Of a stretch of 64,000 nt of DNA, positions 11,801-20,565 are shown piece by piece. Location: assembly GCA_963377175.1 (NCBI GenBank), contig CAUJNA010003784.1:41001-105000 (forward strand), read 5' to 3'. Position numbers and translations under genes: made by a program. The notes beneath the pieces are model-generated. The model saw only the letters and a program-made list of their open reading frames with translations. It was not told where the DNA came from and did not search any database. This DNA is from Effrenium voratum. Lineage: Eukaryota > Sar > Dinophyceae > Suessiales > Symbiodiniaceae. Positions within the stretch are counted from its first letter, which is position 1. Each line of letters begins with the position of its first letter.

Positions 11801-14800
11801 ATCTTGCTGCGTTTCGCTGGCATCTCGCATTGCTTCTCCAAACACTCGGTGCTGGGCCCTTTTTGTTCACTGTCTGGCTGCCTTACTTGGACTTTCTTCT
11901 GGACGTCGCGTGTTAACCAGCGGACCCCATGTGTCTGCTGTCACGGTATGCCCACATAGGTTGACTAAGATTTGGGGAATTAACCTTTGGGTGAAGAACA
12001 GACTAAGGACCCCTCCCCCCGCCGGCTTTTTAAAAGAGAGTTCATCATGCGGTTCCTAGGCAACATGCGGTCTTGAACATGGCAAACTGCTTGGCACACG
12101 ATGCTGACTCCTCAGAAGCCTGTGTGTTTGCCTGCAACCGACAAAGATTTGGGGAATTAACCTTTGGGTGAAAAACAGACCAAGAACCCCTCCCCCCCGT
12201 CGGCTTTGTTAAAAGAGAGTTCATCATGCGGTTCCTAGACAACATGCGGTCTTGAACATGGCAAACTGCCTGGCACACGATGCTGACTCCTCAGAAGCCT
12301 TTGTGTTTGCCTGCAACCGAAAAAGCGACAAAGATTTGGGGAATTAACCTTTGGGTGAAGAACAGACTAAGGACCCCTCCCCCCGTCGGTTTTTTAAAAG
12401 AGAGTTCATCATGCGGTTCCTAGACAACATGCGGTCTTGAACATGGCAAACTGCCTGGCACACGATGCTGACTCCTCAGAAGCCTGTGTGTTGCCTGCAA
12501 CCGAAAAACCGACAAAGATTTGGGGAAATTTCTTTGGGTGAAGAACAGACTAAGGACCCCTCCCCCCGTCGGTTTTTTAAAAGAGAGTTCATCATGCGGT
12601 TCCTAGACAACATGCGGTCTTGAACATGGCATTTTTTTTGACACACGATAGTTGGGGGGTGGAAAAATGAGCTTTTCAGAGCAGCGTGCCAGTGCGAATC
12701 GGGAAAGCAAGAAATTCCCCACTGTCTCGGCGCATTTTACATGAGGGACAGACGGTGCTCTCCTTTCCCCCCTGTAATCGGAGCTTCGACAGATTGCTCC
12801 GAAGCCAAACAAAACGCACAATATGACACGGGCTACTATGGGCGGTGTACCTAGTTAGTTAGTGGTAGTGACTACATGGTTGTATATCCCATTTCAATCC
12901 CTGGGGGTAGCTTTGGTTTGGGTAGTGGACATCATGTTAGATCATACCAAATACCAGCTATGGCGATGTTTCACAGGTCCGACTGGGCGTGTATGTTTTG
13001 GGGTTGGTACGGCTTTTGTACTTGTTTTAGGGAAGCCTAAAGGAAAACCGAGGCCAGTTTGGTGGTCCCCGAAACAAAGACACATCCGACTAGATGTCTC
13101 CCTTCTAGTTTACATCACCTGTTTGAGCCACTTAAAGTAAGCTTCCTTTTGGCGCAAAAAAGGAAGGAACTATAGGGAACCCTGGACAATATCCCTTCCA
13201 TCATTCCTGGCCGTGCTTCAAGGCTGGGCACAACCTGCCGGCCATCTCCGTCACTTGTAAACAAGTCCCTTGGAATCCTAGGTCCTCCAGTAGAGAGGAT
13301 AGAAGTACCAACTTTTTCTGTTTATTTTAGGAGGGAACCCTCCCCCAAAAAAGGGTGAAAGGGCACCTAGCAGGCCAATGGATGCCATCAACCCTGGATC
13401 AAGAAAGGCTCTTCAATTTGGCGCGCGAAGCGCCCCGGATGAGTTACAATCATACTCCATCGAGGTGATTTGCCCCCCTCCCCTCCCCCACCTCCACCCC
13501 CCACCTCCCTCCCCCCTCCTACCCCTCTCCTCCACCCCCTCCGCCCCCTGCCACACCCTCTTCCACCCTCCCCCCTCCACCCCCCCCAACCCCTTTTGAC
13601 CCCATGGACCTCACGCCATTCCCACCCCCCCTCCCCCCCTTCCCGTTGACGGACCGCGCGCCCTCCCGTTCACCCCGTGCCTTGAGCGCCGTGTTCCACG
13701 CCACCCGCGGCGTGGCCTGCGACTTCTCCAGCAGCGCCTCGGCGGCGCCCGCGTCCCCGCGCTCCGCCTGACGTCTGAGGCGCGTCGGTTGAGCGCTGGC
13801 CGGCGCCACGGGAGGGGCCATGGGGTTTGCCATCAACAGGTGGAGACCCCTGCAAGGAGATGTTGGGTGGTTGTTGTTTTTTTGGGAAATAGGAAAAAAA
13901 CAAGGCTTTGGGAGGTGTTGCAGTTTTTCGTCTTTTTGGTCTGATGTGTCCTAGAAAGAAATTGATTCGGGGTTGGTTCGGGGTTGATCGGAATACTCTG
14001 TTTAGGGACCCCAAGTTTGACCATGCGTAACTTCTCCCATGTGGGAATATCATATGTTTTTTTTGTGGTTTTCCAACCAATGGTCAATTCATACAAAGGA
14101 CCCTTTGATCAACCCCCACATGGAGTCTTGATGCCCCTGAACACAATGGAGTCATTTGCTCAAGGGGACATGACCCATTTGAGGATCATGGAGACTGCAG
14201 GTGCACAGAATACGTATAGCTTCAGCGAAACGCAAAGACAAAACCATGTTGCTCAAGCTCGGCAGCCCCAAGGAAGATGATCTCAAGCAGAATTGGGTGC
14301 GTTGCTTTTTGAGGTACCCGTTTTGGTGTCGGGTTCAAGCTGACTCTTTAGGCCCCCCCAAAACCGGGGTTCCCTCGATGTGGCCAAAGTTTCACGTGCA
14401 AAGCAACACTCCGGGCTTCAGGTCTCCAGCTCCATTTGTCTAGTCCCAAAAAGGAGAATGGAACTACGCCACCCCGCTACCCCCGCTACCCCCAACTCCA
14501 AGCCCACTCTATACCCACCCTAACCCAGCCTAAACCAGCCCTAAACTAGCCTTGAAGCCACGCTGACATGTTTGAAGGGTGGTGGATCCTGGCTTGTGTC
14601 AACTCAATCCACCCTTCGTCGGCCCCCGGCAGCCCCGGTTTTCCAGTAGAGAGGTTATAATAAGGGTGCCCCTTTTTCTGTAGTCTATTTTAGTAGGGGA
14701 ACCCTCCCTTGCCCAAAAAAGGGGTGAGAAAGGGCACTACTGGGTGACCTAGAAGTGGTAGGTCAAAGGGAAACCCCAGCTTCTAACTTTGATACCCGGG

Positions 14801-15651
14801 GCCCGCCCAAATCAGTGAAAACCAAGACCGCAGCAAGGGGCGTATCTCCCGGCACACCAATCATTTGAGTGCGAAGCGCGAACATTTAGGGAACGCCCAT
14901 AGGACACAGAGTTATTGTTGATGAATGTCAACAACCCCTCGAGAATTATCAGAGGTTTTTCTTAAGGGATGACTCCATTGTTGGGCCCTTCTAAAAAGAC
15001 CAAACTGAAAATTCGGTGAGCGAGTTGGCCAAACAACGTCCAAACTTGTTCTTTACCACTAAACAGGTCTTCCCAAAAGTGACCAAAGTTCAAGAACTTA
15101 GGAGGTTCGGCCAAAACAAGTCAAACGTTTCAAAGTTCCAACGGCATTTCTGCAAAGTCAAAGGATTTTGTTTGTGTTCCGGCTTGGCTTCTCTTTTCAA
15201 CCAAGCTCAAAAAGCCACCGTCACCCTGCACACTGTTTTCCAACGTTAAGGGAGGTTGTCACGTGTGTAGGCCTTGCGAAGGTGGACGCTTTCAAGAAGA
15301 GGTCTTTGATGTTTGATCCACTCACGAGCCGGTCCCTTTTTCATGGGTACTTTGAGGGGCGACCCCCCAAAATGTGGAGCTTGCTCCTTTTTCTTGGCGT
15401 CCCTTTTCTACCAAGCTCAAAAAAGCTCAAACAAGGCCCCCCCCAAAAAATAAGCTCAAAAACGGCCCCCCCAACAAAAAAAATGAGCTCAAAAAGGCCC
15501 CCCCACCCCAAAAAAAAAAGAAAGAAACATGAACGAGTGTCCCTTTCTCATGGCCTGAGGCTGGGCCCCCGATGTCCACTCGCCCGAGCCCACGCCCACG
15601 GGACCCCGGCCGCCGAGTTGAGCTCTGAGAGCTTGGCCTGTCGAAAGCTCG
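3001..15651 (-). CDS. Pentatricopeptide-repeat (PPR) protein gene, at least 8 exons
   Basis: Exons 15582-15651, 13681-13774, 11267-11314, 9527-9595, 7744-7814, 6122-6223, 3582-3651 and one starting at 3027 join in frame. The product is a run of PPR motifs with aromatic position 4 in register: VPWAWARA, RVAWNTALKAYANAGD, VKTYGKLLEASAKAGD, LIQYAMLLDACAKLG, LQCFTSLMDACAKA, then ...NEAAGMAPD. Spacing between equivalent positions is 31, 31, 35, 34, 35 and 35 residues, as expected for S and P motifs. PPR proteins bind organellar RNA, one base per repeat, and act in chloroplast or mitochondrial RNA processing. The 5' end with any targeting peptide was not identified, and the 3' end may lie at 2,788 or beyond position 1. 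Family assignment is secure. Confidence 0.8.
3582..3651 (-). CDS. PPR gene exon
   Basis: 70 nt: CFTSLMDACAKAAQPGSCRR then WLQ. Acceptor AAACTCCTCAG|G, donor CTCCAG|GTAGCG. Confidence 0.8.
4932..5050 (+). mobile_element. Family C element flanked by a ~45-bp duplication
   Basis: GTGCATGGACGAAATCCTGC ... GCAGGATTTTATCCATCCACA. Flanked on both sides by copies of CCGTAGCCGTTTTCTC within a longer direct duplication (4,878-4,922 and 5,058-5,102). Confidence 0.75.
5190..5430 (+). mobile_element. Family E element with internal duplication
   Basis: The interior GGTGCACCACCCAT / GGTGAATTCACCACCCATTT unit is repeated three times before TTGGGTTTTGACCCATGGCC, giving 240 bp instead of ~140. Confidence 0.62.
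6122..6223 (-). CDS. PPR gene exon
   Basis: 102 nt covering almost a whole repeat: YAMLLDACAKLGLPQQAAHF then LAEAQEQLLRPDL. Acceptor CCTCGAG|G; donor CCTCCA|GCCCGG is GC type and leaves CA, making Gln with the next exon. Confidence 0.82.
7482..7602 (+). mobile_element. Family G element
   Basis: TACCTTCCCCATTCTTTCCA ... GGTATCAACCCTTAGA. Confidence 0.68.
7744..7814 (-). CDS. PPR gene exon
   Basis: 71 nt: AGDLAAAERWMGELRKQGSP then ELI. Acceptor CTGCTCCCTCTGCCAG|GCA has a good pyrimidine tract; donor CATCCA|GTGCCT. A family A element lies 49 nt upstream in the intron (7,863-7,985). Confidence 0.82.
7863..7985 (+). mobile_element. Family A introner-like element
   Basis: Reference copy. About 125 bp from CCTAGGTCCTCCAG to GGGGGACATAG, the ends being imperfect inverted repeats (CTAGGTCC / GGACCTAG). 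The interior has GAGAGGTTAGAATAAG, a TTTTTCTG tract, GGGAACCCTCCC and AAAAAAGGG. It lies 49 nt before a PPR exon acceptor (minus strand). No coding capacity; looks non-autonomous, MITE-like. Confidence 0.8.
8087..8205 (+). mobile_element. Family F element
   Basis: GCTGGCGCGAGAGGCAGGGA ... GGTCATTCCCTGAGCACCAA. Confidence 0.68.
8344..8853 (+). pseudogene. Possible retrocopy with poly(A) tail
   Basis: A plus-strand open frame of 147 codons (8,344-8,787; TAA stop) is followed 33 bp later by about 33 consecutive A residues (8,821-8,853). The frame is basic and Pro/Ser-rich and has no recognised domain; the reverse strand is also open. A 3' poly(A) on the strand opposite to the host gene, inside a PPR intron, is what an integrated cDNA would leave. 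No relict spliced leader is visible at its 5' side. Confidence 0.4.
9068..9152 (+). mobile_element. Family C element, right part
   Basis: TTTGTTGGTACTTACAGGGG then GAACGGTGGTGCAAGATGAG and CACCATCCACAG. Confidence 0.6.
9527..9595 (-). CDS. PPR gene exon
   Basis: 69 nt, phase 0 at both ends: EMRENAVAPNVKTYGKLLEA then SAK. Acceptor AGAAGAG|GAG (an earlier CTCAG would shift the frame); donor GCCAAG|GCGCGA is GC type. Confidence 0.8.
9600..11260. other. PPR intron, 1.7 kb
   Basis: Contains a TA dinucleotide run (10,366-10,384) followed by a duplicated ACCCTAAAGGAGGTTCATAG segment (10,388 and 10,441) and a family F copy at 11,050-11,160. No exon recognised. Confidence 0.45.
10363..10466. repeat. 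TA run between duplicated segments
   Basis: TATATATATATATATATATA, then CTACCCTAAAGGAGGTTCAT; the ACCCTAAAGGAGGTTCATAG segment recurs 54 bp later. The preceding GACATGTTTCT is also duplicated. Confidence 0.7.
11267..11314 (-). CDS. PPR gene exon
   Basis: 48 nt, phase 0 at both ends: AYANAGDVQGAERLFQ. Completes the helix-A/helix-B turn of the repeat begun in the previous exon. Acceptor AAGCCGAG|GCC; donor TTCCAG|GCGAAA is GC type. Confidence 0.78.
11967..12632. repeat. Tandem repeat, ~180-bp unit, 3.7 copies
   Basis: Units begin AAGATTTGGGGAATTAACCT at 11,967, 12,144, 12,331 and 12,515 (periods 177, 187, 184). Each contains GAACAGACTAAGGACCCCTC, TTCATCATGCGGTTCCTAG and CTTGAACATGGCAAACTGC. 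The last unit breaks into a run of T. Length differences come from a short A-rich insertion. Confidence 0.85.
13277..13370 (+). mobile_element. Family A element
   Basis: Starts CCTAGGTCCTCCAGTAGAGA, ends GGGCACCTAG; about 94 bp, with a shortened right end. Adjacent to the GC-rich PPR exon region at 13.7 kb. Confidence 0.75.
13681..13774 (-). CDS. PPR gene exon
   Basis: 94 nt: RQAERGDAGAAEALLEKSQA then TPRVAWNTALK. GC3 near saturation. Acceptor CGCGCCTCAG|A; donor CTCAAG|GCACGG is GC type. The flanking C-rich minus strand and poly-C plus strand (13,470-13,640) is intronic low complexity. Confidence 0.75.
14634..14752 (+). mobile_element. Family A element, left end degraded
   Basis: Left terminus reads GGTTTTCCAGTAGAGAGG instead of CCTAGGTCCTCCAG; the right end TGGGTGACCTAG is intact. 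Confidence 0.72.
15582..15651 (-). CDS. PPR gene exon (first secure)
   Basis: 70 nt: SFRQAKLSELNSAAGVPWAW then AR. Acceptor GCCTCCCCAG|CG. It ends at a GA donor (CGGGC|GAGTGG), the choice that places Trp at PPR position 4 and Gly-Asp at 15-16 after joining. The open frame extends back to a family B repeat at 15,707, where an alternative acceptor (TTTTAGCAG|GGC) exists. Confidence 0.6.
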
Positions 15652-15708
15652 CTGGGGAGGCGTACCCGCCACCGACTCTTTCGGTGGCGAAATCCGCGAA
15701 GCCCTGCT

Positions 15709-15806
15709 AAAAGTTTGACTAACTTTTAGCCGTTGAATACGGAAAACCGGACTTAGTTGGCAAGAAGTGAAAGTCCTAACATCCCTTGGCAACATGCACC
15801 AAAGTT
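15709..15806 (+). mobile_element. Family B element
   Basis: CCTGCTAAAAGTTTGACTAA ... GTCCTAACATCCCTTGGCAA. On the minus strand it ends TTTTAGCAG, which abuts the open frame of the first secure PPR exon. Confidence 0.68.
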
Positions 15807-15823
15807 AACAGTGATCCGGATGC

Positions 15824-15934
15824 ATCATACACCTGAACATTGCAACTTAAAAATGGTGGTTTACCCCTTTATCTTGGTGTTGAAATGCAAGATGTTTCAA
15901 ATGGTGGCAAAATGGAGATCTTTTAAGGAGCCCT
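15824..15934 (+). repeat. Family I element
   Basis: ATCATACACCTGAACATTGC ... GATCTTTTAAGGAGCCCTGT. Confidence 0.66.
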
Positions 15935-16553
15935 GTTTAAGGCTTCGGATCTTTGGACTTCAACTTTCAAACGGAGAATGGTTCATTGGACCCACAAAAA
16001 GTTAAGGTGTTTGCAGGGCGAACCAACAAAACTCGATTGTTTTATCTTTCTGGGTCGGTGAATTATAATATTTCACCAACCTGAAACTTGTGGTAGTTGA
16101 GGGGCACATAAACCACCATTTGGGGTGAATTCGGTCGTGCGAGGTCGCTATAATTCACCCAGATCTTTGGACTTCAACTTTCAAACGGAGAATGGTTCAT
16201 TGGACCCGCAAAAAGTGAAGCTTCTTGCAGGGCGAACAAACTTCTTGCTGGAAACCAGCCCTGGGCCTTGCCCAGGCTGGTTTCCGAGCCATGCCCCTTG
16301 GAACCTCCAACTTTTGATTTGGGGAAATTCCGTGATCCCTCTCCAAATCGTTTTCTTCAACTTGTTGCTTAGTGAGAACTACCACTAAACCAACTAAGAG
16401 CCTGAAGCAAGACCTGAGGGGATTCCTGGAAACCAGCAAGTGAAGCACACTTTTCTGGGTTGCTTCCTTCCAAGACTAAGCCCAAGTTGTGATTATTGTC
16501 AAAAAGTGGAGCCGGCACGGTGGAAAAGCAGCCGACTGTACTACATATCTGCA

Positions 16554-16670
16554 ACTAAGTCCTCCAGTAGGGAGGTTAGAATAAGGGTACCCTTTTTTCT
16601 GTAGTCTATTTTAGTAAGGGAACCCTCCCTTGCCCAAAAAAGGGTAAAAGGGCACTACTGGGGGACCTAG
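16554..16670 (+). mobile_element. Family A element
   Basis: CTAAGTCCTCCAGTAGGGAG ... CTGGGGGACCTAG. Interior nearly identical to the 14.6 kb copy (GGTACCC, TTTTCTGTAGTCTATTTTAG). Confidence 0.78.
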
Positions 16671-17084
16671 GCAATGCAAATGTTGGTTTCATCTCGCTTT
16701 GTGCGTAAATCGATTGTCGGGCAATTGGTCGGGCAAGCTCCTTTGTTGCCGACAGGTCGGTCGCTCCTTTTGGGCGATGCCGGGTGAAAGCCATGTGTTG
16801 GTCGGACCACCATGATTGAGGTTGAAGGCGGCCAATAGCCTTATACACCGAAGAAGGTGTCACGATGCATGTTGCATGAACTCTCTCTCTCAGGTTTAGT
16901 GGGGATTCATCACTCTTGGAGCGGCCCACAACCCATATTCGTGGACCGGGGTCTATTTATCCGGGGACAACATTGAAAAGGTTCATTCATAGGGGCTTAA
17001 TACTTCCAGGGTCAACCAAATCCCTACAAGTAGCCCAAGGATCTTGCGGATTGCCACTGAACCGCGGAAGCAGCATGCTATACT

Positions 17085-17216
17085 CCTAGGTCCTCCAGTA
17101 GACAGAAGAGAGGTTACAGTAAGGCTACCCTTCTTTTCTGTTGCCTATTTTAGACACGGAGAAACCCTCCCTCGCCCAAAAAAGAGGAGAGAAGGGCACC
17201 TAGCTGAAAGGCCTAG
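17085..17216 (+). mobile_element. Family A element
   Basis: CCTAGGTCCTCCAGTAGACA ... GAAAGGCCTAG, 132 bp with a small internal insertion. Immediately next to a candidate exon island at 17.2-17.3 kb. Confidence 0.72.
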
Positions 17217-17399
17217 GCATGCTATACTCGCAGAGCGCCGGTTCGTTTTTCGGGCGGTTCGCCTTCGCATCCGTGGCGAAAAGGCGGCGGCTGCGGAAAA
17301 CTCGGAGGCGCCATGGCATCGATGGGAAATCTAAGTCACTTCAGTCAGACGTCGATCCACGTTGGGTTCTCCCATTCCCTTGGGGTACAGGTAACTAGA

Positions 17400-17523
17400 G
17401 GTAACTTCCATTTCCATTCTTTCCAGGGATCCGGATCTTTCTGGAAAACCACCACACAATTTGGGGAAATGGCTGGGGATTGAAAAGAACGATGGCTGAA
17501 AAGAATGGGGAATCAACGTCTAG
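17400..17523 (+). mobile_element. Family G element
   Basis: AACTTCCATTTCCATTCTTT ... GAATGGGGAATCAACGTCTA. Confidence 0.62.
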
Positions 17524-17947
17524 ATCTGTTCCATATTTAGGCAACCCTCAAATCAACAATAGGTTTGGAGGAGACCCCGGACAACCTCCTTGTGGTTGTC
17601 TTGTGCATCACTGGCAATTTGCCCCATCTTCCGTTCCGCTTGATAATACTTTATATATATATATATATATGCTTGTCTCAACTGGGTGTGTCTGTTTCAG
17701 GGTATCCTGTTGGAGGTCGTTTTAAAGGAACGCAAAAAGTAAAACCGCTTGTTTTTGGGGGTCCGCTCAACAAGCCCTTCTGACCCTCAAACTCAAGGGT
17801 GAAACCCCCGCTGGCTTTCCTTTTTAACCATCTCAAACTAGAAACCGTGGCTTACCCAGAGATCAGGCGCCCTCAAATCTAGGGGATGGGGATCGCGTGC
17901 TGAGCCATTGGCGGAGCCTCACTGCAGTTCAGGGGGCCAAAGTGAGA

Positions 17948-18085
17948 TATGAAGAGTCAAATTGCTGTCAAAACCAATAGTGCCATTTTGGGGCAGGTGA
18001 ATTCACCACCCATTTTAGAACCTGTTTTAGTGGTTGGATTGGGATGTTCACTTGGGGTACGATTTGGATTTTGACCCATGGCCAA
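17948..18085 (+). mobile_element. Family E element
   Basis: GGGGCAGGTGAATTCACCAC then TTTGGATTTTGACCCATGGC. Confidence 0.65.
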
Positions 18086-18507
18086 ATGTTAAGCTCGGAT
18101 CAACTAATCTGAAGGACCCTGATCAGCGGAACATAGCGGAACCATAAAATGGATCAGGTCCTTCTGATACAAGTACGGTCCTGATTTATCCCAGGTCATC
18201 TGTCATCTTGCTGATGGACCCCTATAATTCATCCCATGGTGTCCTTTAAGAGAATCCCTTTGCGGTTCATTCCCAACACCTGCAAGGTCATTCCCTACTG
18301 AGCACCAGCAAGTCATTAGAGGACTCAGACTAGAAACAAATCAGACACAAACCACCGAACCCCTGCCACGATCAAGTCTGGCACGAAAGGTGCACAAAAC
18401 CTGGGTGTGCTTCTTTTTTTTTGTAGGAATCGGACCGGGCCGCCAAATGGATTCCGGTTCTCCCTCTTCCTGCCAAAAAAACGGGTATCAAAAAAAGGCA
18501 CACCTAT

Positions 18508-18630
18508 TGTGGGTGGACGAAATCCTGCACCACTTTGAAACCATAGCAAACTATTGTTTGTTGGTATTTACAGGGGAAGCATCACCGCAGGGTTTTTAGG
18601 TGGTGCGAAATGGATTTCGTCCATCCACAG
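18508..18630 (+). mobile_element. Family C inverted-repeat element
   Basis: Reference copy. Ends TGTGGGTGGACGAAATCCTG ... GGATTTCGTCCATCCACAG form a ~19 bp terminal inverted repeat; interior CACCACTTTGAAACCATAGC and TTGTTGGTATTTACAGGGGA. About 123 bp, no coding capacity. Confidence 0.8.
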
Positions 18631-19686
18631 TATCTTGCTGCCACCTTCAAGCCTCAGGCTAATTCATCTCAGTCGGGCGATGGCGGCCGCTGATCTCCTT
18701 TTCCGAAGCTCAGGTGGCTTCTGCACCAGGTTGACCTGCGCCCCTCATTAGCACACGGCGCGTGCCGACTCTCACCGCGCCCGGACGGCTCCCCGTGCCG
18801 TCGAGAACGAAACCGCGCTTGGGCTTGGCTCAAAAGATCATGTTTTGCCTTGACTTTCTTGTCAAAAAGAAGGCAATCAACCAAGCCGCTTGCAGTGCTT
18901 GGTCAGCCCTGCTCCGTAACGTCCCTTCTGCAGAATTTTCAAGGGAGACACGAAGGGCCGGGGGGGGAAGCAGGGGGGGGGACCTACGTGAAGACGCCCG
19001 GAAAACTGCGGGAGCGGGGGAGGGGGGCATAGTTGTGTCCAAAGTAAGGGAAATGGCATGATACTATTTTGGGGCCATTTGACATCCCTGAAACAACCAC
19101 AAAGTCAAAGAGGATAATATAACCAGCATGATTTATCTAAGGAATTTCATCATTCACGGTTTCATCAACCATTGTTTTAATGAGGGTTGAAGCCCAGGGA
19201 CATGTTCTGGGGGTGAAAGTCAACTGGAATTGTTTCAACCTACCACTTGGAAGGTGTGACTTTGGAACAATGGGCCATAGCTCGCGAACGAACCTCGTGT
19301 AAGCTATTCAAACGCGCTTGCGCTCCGTGCATCTGCGAATCGCTCTCCCGGCACGAGTTGCTCTCTGCCACGGGGGTTCCCCGATTTCATAACCCATACA
19401 TGGGCGTGTCTGTTTTCTTTTTGCCCCTTCTTTGTGGTCTGTTACAGGGTTTGCTAAAGGACATCCACCAGTTTTGGACAATTTCCCCAAAGCACACACA
19501 CACACACACAAAAAAAAAAGATGCAATGGCCAACAAGGTGCTGAATTTAAAACGAGAAAAAGGGGGAAATATGTGGGAAACCCCGCATGGCCGACCGCAT
19601 ATTGTACACGACCCGGGCTTCAGACCCGGCTTTTGCACCGGCAGCTCGCCGCAAGAGATTTGTTTGAGCTCGTCTTTGGAGCTCGG

Positions 19687-19805
19687 CCAAAACTCGGTTG
19701 CGAAATCTGCTCCCCTGCTAAAAGTTTATAACCTTTAGTGGTTTAATACGGAAAACCCGACTTAGTTGGCAAAAAGTTGCTCAGTCCTAACATCCCTTGG
19801 CAAAA
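19687..19805 (+). mobile_element. Family B element
   Basis: ACTCGGTTGCGAAATCTGCT ... CTAACATCCCTTGGCAAAAA. Abuts the candidate exon island at 19.6-19.7 kb in the same way as the 50.8 kb copy. Confidence 0.68.
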
Positions 19806-19933
19806 ATGCAGCAAAGAGAAGGAGTCAACCCAAGCAAGCCGCGCGAGTGGGAAGGTGCCGAACTGAGAAATCGGAGCCTCACCTCCGATGGCACAACAGT
19901 TACCAAACTCTTCATGCCAGTAAAACGGTATCA

Positions 19934-20062
19934 GGGCTGTGGGGAATGGAATCCACTTCTGTGATACAACGGAAAGGGCTTTCCAAAAGACTATTGTGTT
20001 CATAAGGGAAATTCCAACTTGTATCACAGAAGTGGGGAGAAACCCCGAGAGATCAACCACAA
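19934..20062 (+). mobile_element. Family J element
   Basis: GGGCTGTGGGGAATGGAATC, ACTTCTGTGATACAACGGAA ... TTGTATCACAGAAGTGGGGA. Confidence 0.72.
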
Positions 20063-20239
20063 CCCTGGACGGTATTGTTAAGGCAACGGGACTCAGGAGT
20101 TGTAAGTGGTCTCCGGGGTCGAAAGCCGACCAGAACCTCAGCACCTGCATCTGCCTGGCTGTGGTGGTCAAAAAGTGGGTAGTCAAAATGGCTTGCCCTG
20201 GCAAGTGGAAACATGGACGATTTGACCTGCGGTGCCCTG

Positions 20240-20358
20240 TTCTTGGTTGACGTTGGAAGGGGAGCAACAATTTGCATTTTAGCAGTTAAGTGGGGATGTC
20301 CCACTAAACCACAGCAAGCAAACATGTAAAATGCTTCCCAACAACAACCATGTGTTGG
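20240..20358 (+). repeat. Family H element
   Basis: CTTGGTTGACGTTGGAAGGG ... TTCCCAACAACAACCATGTG; lies 24 bp from the TGA stop of the EML gene. Confidence 0.68.
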
Positions 20359-20381
20359 TTTCATTTTGACCCATACCAACC

Positions 20382-20565
20382 TCAAAGCCTCCCCTTGGAC
20401 GCCAAGCGCCGACACGCCGCCGCCGCCGGCGTCTGCTGCCGGCTCCGCAAAGACGACGCCCGGCCGCCGGCCGACACGCCGCCCGAGGCGGACAACGCGC
20501 GCGAGGCGGAGCCGGGCTGCGTGATGCGGTCCATGCTGCCGGCGCGGAGGTCGGAGCGGCTGGAC
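20382..20565 (-). CDS. EML gene terminal exon 12 with stop
   Basis: 184 nt, the largest exon: SSRSDLRAGSMDRITQPGSA, then a Ser/Gly/Arg stretch ending ACRRLASKGRL and TGA at 20,382-20,384. GC3 is near saturation only in this frame; other frames on both strands are open but unbiased. Acceptor CCCTACAG|G. The tail is predicted to be disordered and basic. Confidence 0.75.

Larger units (their letters stand above)
17220..19705 (-). other. Candidate 5' exons of the PPR gene, unresolved
   Basis: GC-rich islands with possible minus-strand exons: 19,620-19,700 (frame containing LPVQKPGLKPG or VLAELQRRA), 19,325-19,372 (SNSCRESDSQMHGAQ), 18,882-18,927 (acceptor ATTCTGCAG, donor GTTGAT), 18,776-18,828 (SAVSFSTARGAV, aromatic at PPR position 4, donor GTGAGA) and about 17,262-17,307. 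I could not join these in one frame to the secure exon at 15,651. No start codon or targeting peptide could be chosen. Confidence 0.3.
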
